Positions 55,789-64,000 of a DNA stretch of 64,000 nucleotides are shown piece after piece (within the stretch, counting starts at the first letter, position 1; each line of letters begins with the position of its first letter). A program made the translations under genes and the position numbers. Below the pieces are notes generated by a model. It saw nothing but the letters and a program-made list of their open reading frames with translations. It did no database searches and was not told where the DNA came from. The stretch is from Amyelois transitella (lineage: Eukaryota; Arthropoda; Insecta; Lepidoptera; Pyralidae), in the NCBI RefSeq assembly GCF_032362555.1, contig NC_083517.1, forward strand, positions 10,374,001 to 10,438,000, read 5' to 3'.

Positions 55789-58758
55789 TCAACTGGACAG
55801 GAACTTAAATACATTATTTTTAAATATCTTGAGGGTCTGTGCTTTTTTAGTGTCCAAGGGGAGAGAATTCCAAAGCTTTGCAGCCTTTACGGAGAAAGAT
55901 TTAGAGTAGGAATGGGAAGAGTGTAAAGGAACACATAGAAGAAGTTTATTGTAGGATCTTAGACGATTGTCCGGTTCGCGAAAAGAGAATTTTTCGTGAA
56001 GATACGAGGGGAAAGATCGATTGAAAAGAACATTAAAGAGCAGAGAAAGAATATGGAGATTTCGGCGAGCTCTGATAGGCAACCAGTTCAGTTGATCACG
56101 AAATTTCGAAATATGATCGTATTTCCGGAGACCGAAAATATATCTTATACAAACATTTTGTAAACGGTCGAGTTTATTGAGAAGTTCTTCAGACGGATCC
56201 AAATAGACTATGTCAGCGTAATCAAGATGAGGTAGCAAGAGTGAGCTAGCCAACATAATTTTAGTTTTAAGAGGCAAGAAGTTTTGAAGTCGTTTCAAGG
56301 CGTGTAGTGAGTAGAAAATCTTTCGACTTACGTCATTGATTTGAGGGGCCCACGATAAAGTCTGATCAAATATGATACCCAAATTTTTTACTTTATTAGT
56401 AAAGGGGATAATTTCACCATTGAGTGAAATGTTGGGTACCAAGGATAAATTTAATCTACTAATAAAATGAGGGCTACCGATAATAATTGCCTGAGATTTG
56501 TTCGCGTTTATCGTAAGTCCAAAATTCCGAGCCCAATTCGCAATTGAAATAAGGTCTGCGTTGATAACGCCGACAGCATTGTGGAATTCATCAAGTGGGG
56601 CAGCTGCATAAATTTGGAGATCATCAGCGTAAAGATGAAAAGAGGAGGATAATAGGGCCGTTATTCCATCTATAAAAATAGAAAAAAGTATGGGAGAAAG
56701 AACTCCTCCTTGTGGTACACCAGCAGCGAGCCCACACCAGTCAGAACTAATCTGGTTGGCGTAAACTTTCTGATGGCGACCCTGAAGATAGGAGCGGAAC
56801 CACAGAAGACAAGATGAAGAAACTTTTAAAGAACCCAGAACAGCCAGCAGGATATCAAAATCGACTGAGTTGAAAGCATTAGAAAAGTCTAGGAGAACTA
56901 GGGCTGTGAGGCTCTTATTATCAATGTTTAAACGCAAGTCCTCCGAAATTTTTAGGAGAGCTGTGGTTGTACTATGGCCTACTCTAAAACCAGATTGGTA
57001 AGGACTCAGCAATCTATGCCTTATCAAGTGACTAGAGAATTGCCGCTGAACATGGTGTTCTAGGATTTTAGATAACAGTGGTAGGATAGAGATAGGACGG
57101 AAATGGGACAGTAGGGTTGGGTTAGATATTTTGGGAAGAGGAATAATGTGTGCTAATTTCCATGCAGACGGATATACTCCAGAACTCAAAGAAAAATTTA
57201 TAATTGAAGCAAGATGGGGTGCGATTATCGATACAATTGGCTTGACCATGTTCAAAGTTATTCGGTCATAACCCATCGCGTTGGACCTAAGTTTGCCAAC
57301 AAATTTGATCACCTCATCGGCAGTAATAGGGTCAAAGTCAAAAAAAGGGCAGTCAGGAGTAGGTCTTGCAGCAAGTTGAGTAAGAGTTGCCTGCTTAATA
57401 TTAGGTGTGAGATTTAAGGGAGGTGAGCAAAAATGATTATTGAGTTGATTTATGTCAACATTTATAATTGAAGGAGACGCTTGCTCGCCTACCCCAATGC
57501 TACGCAAGAACTTCCACAAATTGTTAGGTGGACATGAGTCGATGCTATCGTAGATATACTTTCGTCTTGCTTCTCTACACTGCTTGTTACAAAGATTCCG
57601 CAACACGATGTAATTTTCGCGATTAGTCTCACAGGGGTTTCTACGCAACTTCAATTTGGCCTTGTCCCTCCTAGCCATTAGCGCTTTGATGGCCAGAGTT
57701 AACCAGGGAGCCGGGAAGTGCTTAACCCGCACCTGTTGCAATGGGGCGTGCTTGTCATATAGGGAAAGGATAGTGGAGTTGAAAGCAGCTACCTTGGCAT
57801 CTACATCAGGCGCAGAAAGAAGTAAGTCCCAATCAACCTTCATCAAGTCATCCTCAAAAACTTTCCAATTTAAGTCCCTGAAATTACGACGCAAAATAAG
57901 TTTGTGTCTGAATTTGGGTGAGCGCAGTTTAAAAGACGCGAAAATAAGATCATGCGCTGAAAAGCAGGGAGCGTTATATTGGCCATGTAAAGGACATAAA
58001 TTTGGTGAGGATGTTATAATGAGGTCAAGTAAAGATGGTGGACCGTTGTGCGGGAAGTGGGTGGGATTGAGGGGCAACACATGTAGGTCAAAAGAATGAA
58101 GAAGAGAACAAAGAGTTTTAGATCTCGAATCATTTTTAATAAGGCAAGTGTTAAAATCTCCCATTAAAATAATATTTTCAAATTGAGGACGAAACCTTGA
58201 CAGAAGACAGTCTAATGAGTTAAAATAATTAATATGAAGAGATGGGCTATAGTAGACGCCAAGTAGAATTTGAGTGTGATGGAGATTAATGTTTAAAAAT
58301 AAGTGCTCAGGAGCATTTGCCTCTGGGATGGATTGAGAAAGGACTTGTGCAGGAATGTCTTCACGTAAATAGATAGCCACGCCACCACCGCCAACTATCC
58401 TAGTCTTGCCATTCTGCGCGACGGTATATGAGCGGTCATTTCTGAAAAGTCGATAGCCAGGCAGAAGATAGAGCGTGGATGGCAATGAGGGTTTGAGGAG
58501 GCTTTCGGAGATTAAAATAGCATGAATTTGCGTAGATGCAAATGTAGTTAAAAGCTCATTAAAATGTGCTGGAATACTTTGAGCATTGATGTGAGCCACA
58601 TTGAAATTTTTGTGAAACGAAGAAAACTCAATTTTCAAATTATCATTTAGACAGACCTCGTCAGGATCCTCACACGTACTGTGAAATTGTGACACATCGG
58701 AAGAGGAAAGAGAGAAATATTCATCATTACAGTTAAATCTTAGCACATCAGACATCAA
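55789..58758 (-). CDS. LINE ORF2: endonuclease-reverse transcriptase
   Basis: 989 aa, uninterrupted. The endonuclease covers about 54-275, with AHINAQSI, ILISESLL, LMGDFNT and SAHDLIFA. The last motif has Ala where many relatives have Asp before the catalytic His. Reverse transcriptase is about 530-760: HFRPISILPLLSKILE, YQSGFRVGHSTTTALL, VLLDFSNAFNSVD, GVPQGGVLSPILFSIF and YADD at 710-713. The C-terminus has LDYADIVYLDPS and LPIRARRNLHILSLLF. It makes the cDNA during target-primed integration. The clade call (CR1/Jockey group) is from general pattern only. Confidence 0.93.
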   Translation of the reverse strand: MMSDVLRFNCNDEYFSLSSSDVSQFHSTCEDPDEVCLNDNLKIEFSSFHKNFNVAHINAQSIPAHFNELLTTFASTQIHAILISESLLKPSLPSTLYLLPGYRLFRNDRSYTVAQNGKTRIVGGGGVAIYLREDIPAQVLSQSIPEANAPEHLFLNINLHHTQILLGVYYSPSLHINYFNSLDCLLSRFRPQFENIILMGDFNTCLIKNDSRSKTLCSLLHSFDLHVLPLNPTHFPHNGPPSLLDLIITSSPNLCPLHGQYNAPCFSAHDLIFASFKLRSPKFRHKLILRRNFRDLNWKVFEDDLMKVDWDLLLSAPDVDAKVAAFNSTILSLYDKHAPLQQVRVKHFPAPWLTLAIKALMARRDKAKLKLRRNPCETNRENYIVLRNLCNKQCREARRKYIYDSIDSCPPNNLWKFLRSIGVGEQASPSIINVDINQLNNHFCSPPLNLTPNIKQATLTQLAARPTPDCPFFDFDPITADEVIKFVGKLRSNAMGYDRITLNMVKPIVSIIAPHLASIINFSLSSGVYPSAWKLAHIIPLPKISNPTLLSHFRPISILPLLSKILEHHVQRQFSSHLIRHRLLSPYQSGFRVGHSTTTALLKISEDLRLNIDNKSLTALVLLDFSNAFNSVDFDILLAVLGSLKVSSSCLLWFRSYLQGRHQKVYANQISSDWCGLAAGVPQGGVLSPILFSIFIDGITALLSSSFHLYADDLQIYAAAPLDEFHNAVGVINADLISIANWARNFGLTINANKSQAIIIGSPHFISRLNLSLVPNISLNGEIIPFTNKVKNLGIIFDQTLSWAPQINDVSRKIFYSLHALKRLQNFLPLKTKIMLASSLLLPHLDYADIVYLDPSEELLNKLDRLQNVCIRYIFGLRKYDHISKFRDQLNWLPIRARRNLHILSLLFNVLFNRSFPSYLHEKFSFREPDNRLRSYNKLLLCVPLHSSHSYSKSFSVKAAKLWNSLPLDTKKAQTLKIFKNNVFKFLSS

Positions 58759-59239
58759 GCAAATAAATAAATAGTAAATACAATTAAAATACGAATAAAA
58801 TTAAAACTAGTATTTAAGCTAATTCCTCAATTACTGGCCGGCAGCTACCATACTAAATTAATTGGAGACAAAAAAAAAAAAAAAATAAAAATCAGATAAC
58901 AATAAAAAAAAATAAAAAAATAAATAAATTTGAAACCACAATAATGTTTTGTTGAAACGGAACGCATCACAAGTTTCACAATGTTGTAATATTTAGGTAC
59001 TGTCATTTGTGACAGAGACAAACGTCAAAACGCCACAAGATTAATGTCACAACACAGATTTGATCGTTTATAGTCGGCACTTTCAATTTTGAATAAAATA
59101 AATATAAAAATACCGTGCGACCAGTAACGAACTCTAATGTTACGTAACGAAATTATTTATGGCAAATAAATACCCACACACAAAGAAGAAAACAAAGTAT
59201 CCAGTGAAAGAAAAAGAAAAGCAAGGAAGTATTGTGTAG

Positions 59240-60046
59240 CTATTTACTGGTTTTACTAGCAGCCCTGGTACTTCGCGATTGCTTGTTGTTAGGCCCACTT
59301 GTAGACCCGCTGATGCTCTCCTTAACAGAACTCATGTTCGCCTTAGGAGCCTGAAGGTGACATGAAGAAGCGCTGGCAGGCTCAGTTGCGACAGGAAGCT
59401 CTGCTAGTACAGCCTGCAACTCTTCCATCCTAGTGATTTTGCGTTTGGAGCCATTCGCACATACCACTACAATCCGGCCATCGCTTGTCCAGCAGCCCTT
59501 GATGCCCAAGACTTTTCTTGCCTCAATGAATACAGCATGACGTGCAGTTGTAAGGAATTCAGACACAGTGAGACCACTTCCTTTGAGCGATTTTTTGGCA
59601 GCCCATACTTTATTCCGGCTGCTACAGTCAGTGAAGCGTAGCAATATGGGCCTGGGTTTGTCGGGATGAATATTCTTGCCCAAGCGCACAACTGATAGTG
59701 ACTGGTTAGTCAAGTCCGGTAGCTGCAATTTGGTGTGACAAACATTGAGTGCCCTATCCAGTAGATTTTCCTTCTTGTCTTCAGGCACACCATGAAGCAA
59801 TAAAAGGTTAGCTCTGGACCTCATCTCAAAGCAGTCTAATGTCTGTATAACCAGCTCCATTTGTGACCGGAGACCAGATACAGCTTTCCAAATAAATATT
59901 TTAAAATTCTGGAACTCACTAGATAGATGTTTCATATCCTGTGGGCTACTGCCTCCAGCATTCTTTTCCTCAAACAAGGACATCCTCGTTGCAAACATTT
60001 TGGACATATCATCCATTTGTGATTTCAATTGTGCAAGTTGATCCAT
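59240..60046 (-). CDS. LINE ORF1: coiled-coil RNA-binding protein
   Basis: 268 aa. The N-terminal heptad-like region (about 1-75) is rich in Leu, Met and Lys, as in the trimerising coiled coil of L1-type ORF1 proteins. An RRM-like fold follows (about 78-165), with LLLHGVPEDKKENLL, SVVRLGKN and PRPILLRFTD. The C-terminal tail is Ser/Thr/Lys-rich. It would package element RNA. It lies directly upstream of ORF2 in the same element. Confidence 0.82.
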   Translation of the reverse strand: MDQLAQLKSQMDDMSKMFATRMSLFEEKNAGGSSPQDMKHLSSEFQNFKIFIWKAVSGLRSQMELVIQTLDCFEMRSRANLLLLHGVPEDKKENLLDRALNVCHTKLQLPDLTNQSLSVVRLGKNIHPDKPRPILLRFTDCSSRNKVWAAKKSLKGSGLTVSEFLTTARHAVFIEARKVLGIKGCWTSDGRIVVVCANGSKRKITRMEELQAVLAELPVATEPASASSCHLQAPKANMSSVKESISGSTSGPNNKQSRSTRAASKTSK

Positions 60047-60649
60047 TGTTATGTAGTAATAGGAGATTAGTGCGAAAATTGTGAGAGGAATAAATTAGGT
60101 GCTAGCTGGCCAATAAATTAGAGGTAAATTTACTTCATTAATAACTACAATATAATTAAAAATTAAATTTAAATTAGAGCAAAATCAAACACGTCTTATT
60201 ATTTTGACTTCTACCGCCGAAAAAAAAACTTTTTTTCTATATTACTACTCAAGATACTCTTTAACTACCTGTGAGACTAGTATTTGACTAAGAAAACACA
60301 TCTTCACCGAGAAATCAACCTATTTAATGAGATACAGAAACCTGAAATACAGGTCCTTGACAGGCCCAGTTTCTAAGTATTAACGAGAAATGGAGATTGT
60401 AATTAGGTTTGATACATTATAAGTGATACATTGAAAAATGGGATTTTAACGACGGTTTATATCAACGCTAATTTCTTTATATCAAAGTTCTGTTTCAATA
60501 TATAATTTCACTTTAAGTCGGTAACTTTAATTACAATAAGTTTAAACGTTATAACAGCAAAAGCTGAGCAAGTTTACGTCATGAATCTGACCAATATTTT
60601 TTAGGATATCTGAAGCAAAGTGAAAAGTCATTACATTTTGTCATAGCAT

Positions 60650-60795
60650 ATAGTTTGTGCGGTTACAAAGGTTGCAGAGGTCAGATGAGAGTCCCAATTC
60701 ACCCAATCCAGAATCCATGGTCATAAGCAATCTTAGAGCTCTTCTTAATAATGGTGAGAAATTAACCAGGACTAAAGCCAGGAGGAAGAAGATTT
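60650..60795 (+). repeat. SINE family B fragment
   Basis: GGTTGCAGAGGTCAGATGAG, CACCCAATCCAGAATCCATG and GACTAAAGCCAGGAGGAAGA match the family B body. The tRNA-like head is absent. Confidence 0.7.
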
Positions 60796-60799
60796 TTGC

Positions 60800-63700
60800 G
60801 CAATTAGCTTGGTGTCACTTTCTCCCGTACATATTTATTTATATACATTAAATTTCTTTGTTTTGGTGATAACTCTTTACTCTCATAGCCTTTCCCCAAT
60901 TGTAAGCAATATAAAATGAGCTTACAATCCTGCAAAGCTGGAAATTGTGAATCTGGGTCAATACCGAGCTGCCGACCCGCCGCGCTAATATTAGCCCCTG
61001 CAGTCGTTCTCGGCGCGTTCTTTGTCGATTCCATGTGTTGTACGTCATTGGCACGTGATGGGATTATGTTGTCATTTATTTTTATACCACTCTTTTCTTT
61101 TTCATAAATGGGGACTTTGCACTGTATTCCTTGGAGGTTATAACGCTGAACATCAATTTTATTTACCATTTTAATTGGGCCGGCCTATTTATAATAATGC
61201 TTCACAAAAACAAAACTTCTATACGTTTAATAACTGTGCATTAGAAGTATATTAGAATATTTAAGTAATATTGTTTTAAAGAACGAGGTAACGAATAGGT
61301 AACGGTTCTTATTTGGTAATGACTCTTAAGGAAAATGCAAGTCAAAGCTAAATCTTAGTTGCCACCTAACTTCAACGTGATAGATATTAATTTTATGGAA
61401 CACAATAATAGATTGAGTAATGAGATGACAGTACAAGGAAAAACTATTCAGGAGTAAAATTAAGGCAACGGCCGACACAAACTTTTTCAGGTCGAAAAAT
61501 GGTCACAAATCGCATATGACAAAATGTGAAGTAATATATATATACATCAAGTCTTTACCCCTTACGGGATAGTCAAAGGCAACAATTTCAATAATACTCG
61601 AGGGCCACGTTCAGCAGATGACTTAGAATTTAGTGTTCATATTAATAAAAACACCGTAAATCTAAGCGACGCAAGGAAAACACCCATTGATAGATGGTGT
61701 CGTGCCGGCTGGCAATTACGCGAGATCAATTATTAATATCACAATAGCCAGCATCCTTCCTCATTTTCTTTCCCTGTTCAATGTCAAACCATGAGAATTT
61801 ATATGTTGACGCCGGACCATTTCAAGATTTTATTTCCTCGTCCGATTTGTTTAGTCACCCTCTGACAAGAGCTACCTGTAATGACACTTATTAGGAGATC
61901 ACTACTAAAATACATTTGGCCCAGAACAACAAATATATGATCCAGCTAACTCAGTGAATCAGCTTTGTAATGATTTAACCAAATATATATTTTGTTAAAG
62001 TTTATCTTCGCAGTATTTAGATATAATTAATTTCCAAGTCAGTCGTTATCTAATAGTCATAAAGTCAGTTAGTCCTTGTTACAGGCAAATTAATAAAAGA
62101 CTAAGTATAATAGCTGTGGTGTGGGTGCTGTAATTTGCTCTACCTCGAAACTTTCTCGGACAATATTCAAGGGAACTTAATCAGATATTTTAACATCCTC
62201 CAACACTTATACTCTTCTACAAACAAATGATCAATAATCCATATTTATAAACCATAGCTCAGACAGACACTTTGGAAAAATATTACAGCACTAACAACAT
62301 GACATTTGATTTGGATTCGCGCCATTATTATAAAAATTCATGCTAAATACACACCTGGCACACCATAAAGAAAAAACCAAAAACTTTTTTACTAGCCCCA
62401 GGCAAAGACGTCAGTTATATTTTTCCCGCCGACTGGAAACTGGAAAGCCAGCCGCGCGACCTTGGGCCGGCCTTGTTTTTGGTCAACCGAACGCGTATCC
62501 GAACGGGGAAGTACTTGCCTGTTGCGAGACGTTGACTCACTTGGTGCTACTTGGCCATTATACACAGGTGCAATGATCTCGTATGGAATTAGATCACCTA
62601 AGCGATATTGTCTTGGACAAGTTTTAAATTTATCTGATTTGCAAATGGCGTATAGCAATAACGAAACGTACAGAATCAAGTAACAAATACAGCTGGAAAC
62701 GAATGTGATGTTAAAGAAAGAATAAGGGAAACGCGTCTGAAGATACGCTAGCAAATAACTTAATGGGTAATAAAGTTTGACCTAACCTGGCTGCTTGCTG
62801 GCTTTTTATCATCAGTTCATCCGTATTGATAAAGTCATCTTTCCATTGACGATTTCCATGATTGTACAGTTGCGCCTATCAAGAATTTAACATGACTTAT
62901 TTTTATCGTAGAATAAAAATATAGATTTTATTTTCATTGTTTCATCATCATTACGTATCAGATGAAATATTTGAGACCAAGTGACGATTGAATACAACAT
63001 GAGTTATACAGAAACAATTCCACGCGAGAAATTCGCAAATGGCACAAATTGAATGTTAATCATTATCGATAAATAGTAAAACAAAGTCAACGCGTCAATC
63101 AGTCTACAGTTTGTATCTCTTGCTCACTTTCATGTAAACCTTCCTAAATAAATAATCAATAGTCCAAGAAGTTGAAAAACTATCAGAAAAGACCATACAC
63201 ATTTATAGAGGTCAATCTGGAGTACTTTCTGGACAATTTTCAATGAGAAAAGGTAGTATTTTGTGTCCTCTATTGGTTAATAAATTTTTATGACAAAAAA
63301 GTAAACTTAAACAAGGCGGGGTCAAAAGTGAAAATTTCGCGAAGCTAAGTCTTATCATTAGTACCTAATTTAAACTAGATAGTACTGAGCATCAATACAA
63401 TTCCAATAAAATGAAATTGAAAACCATTTAGTATTGACAATTCAATTGATGTATTTTAGTGAGACTTGAAAGCATATCATTGTCTGATAAATGAAGTCGC
63501 GGGATTATTTTAATTTTATTATATTTAGCCATTAATTATTGCCATCCTGTGATTTTAAAATAAGTGGTTAAAATCTAAGCATTTTATTTAGAAATTTACC
63601 AGAGCGTAATGATATAATGATCTGATTTTTTGTGCTAAACTCAAGAATAGTGCTAGTACAATCAATAACACCCACGCTAATTCACAACTGTGAAAAGAGA

Positions 63701-64000
63701 AAAGTTATTATATTTACATACATTAGTGTCGATTTGTCGGAAACGCTTTATGAATAAATATTTATCACATAGTACAGAGCTTAACATAAATTTGTGAACG
63801 TATGGGTTCATAAATATGAAATTATCATAAAGTACTTAGATGATCATTTGTGACGAATCTACGTTTTATTTATTTAACTTTATCTATTACATCTCCACAC
63901 ACATATCTGTGAAATGCGACCTAATACTGCTAGTATACCTCCACTAATACGGGAACTACAAGATTATATATGTCCGAAAGTACTGATTATAATCATTATT
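60800..64000. other. Unassigned AT-rich stretch
   Basis: No recognisable gene. A degenerate SINE family A piece lies at 61538-61625 (minus). Open frames at 60804-61169 (minus) and 62392-62754 (minus) are of unknown nature. The missing first coding exon of Dorsal was looked for here by eye and not found. Confidence 0.5.
62541..62754 (-). CDS. Possible first exon of an unknown protein
   Basis: An ATG at 62754 opens 71 codons and then a good GTGAGT donor just below 62541. The peptide has one hydrophobic segment (about residues 14-38), then a Lys/Cys stretch and LGDLIPYEIIAPVYNGQ. I do not recognise it. There is no partner exon in the window, and chance is a real alternative. Confidence 0.2.

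Larger units (their letters stand above)
55742..60400 (-). mobile_element. Two-ORF LINE (CR1/Jockey-like), apparently intact
   Basis: Minus-strand element with ORF1 (60046-59240), a 481-bp spacer and ORF2 (58758-55789). Both ORFs are open throughout. The 3' end lies against the Helitron at 55740. The 5' end is not sharply defined; I place it near 60400. It lies upstream of the first Dorsal exon seen here, in the same orientation. Confidence 0.8.

Noticed and set aside
57214-58099. Plus-strand frames opposite the LINE ORF2, and similar plus-strand frames at 39891-41905
   Set aside because: Antisense shadows of well-supported reverse transcriptase and endonuclease frames.
60804-61169. 121-aa minus-strand open frame
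   Set aside because: No recognisable motif, no clear splice partners, AT-rich surroundings. Could be chance or a decayed element.

Overview
The window looks like nuclear DNA of a moth or butterfly. It has intron-split animal genes with GT-AG junctions, AT-rich spacers, and dense Lepidoptera-style repeats: short interspersed elements (SINEs) ending in a TATG tail, small Helitron-like elements ending CTAG, a mariner and several non-LTR retrotransposons. Exon borders were placed by hand from homology to remembered protein families plus splice consensus and codon phase. Nothing was searched.

Five host genes are readable. (1) DCAF7/WDR68 (minus, 22211 to 16273): eight exons, 353 aa. Its last two exons exist a second time, intact, at 1945-2143 and 5007-5101. 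(2) AFG2A/SPATA5-type AAA ATPase (plus, 9874-12677): two exons, 745 aa, lying between the two copies of the DCAF7 end. (3) Aph-1, a gamma-secretase subunit (plus, 23139-24898): three exons, 241 aa, divergent from DCAF7. (4) An IFT43-like gene (minus, 28824 to 27905): four exons, 125 aa. (5) A Dorsal/Rel NF-kB gene (minus, 54313 to 32460, N-terminal exon not found) with two alternative C-termini. In form B an exon runs through to a stop at 44305. In form A the same exon is left at an internal donor (45519) and joined to six small downstream exons ending at 32460.

Layout: 1-5.7 kb is the distal copy of the DCAF7 end, with a 2.9 kb GT-rich satellite intron. 5.7-9.8 kb is repeat debris. 9.9-12.7 kb is AFG2A. 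15.2-18.2 kb is the proximal DCAF7 end and 18.3-22.2 kb the rest of DCAF7. 23-25 kb is Aph-1. 27.9-28.8 kb is the IFT43-like gene. 32.5-54.3 kb is Dorsal, whose introns hold a 3.3 kb LINE, a mariner, SINEs and one 900-bp Helitron; a matching inverted Helitron copy and an intact two-ORF LINE lie just upstream (54.8-60.4 kb). 60.4-64 kb is mostly unassigned.

The most unusual structures are partial duplications of coding exons together with their splice sites. These are the duplicated DCAF7 end plus decayed older exon-8 copies, an array of 118/121-bp units made from the 3' half of a Dorsal DNA-binding exon (84-nt, phase-preserving modules), and a 69-nt phase-preserving copy of the end of the next Dorsal exon. 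Several near-perfect short-loop palindromes also stand out.
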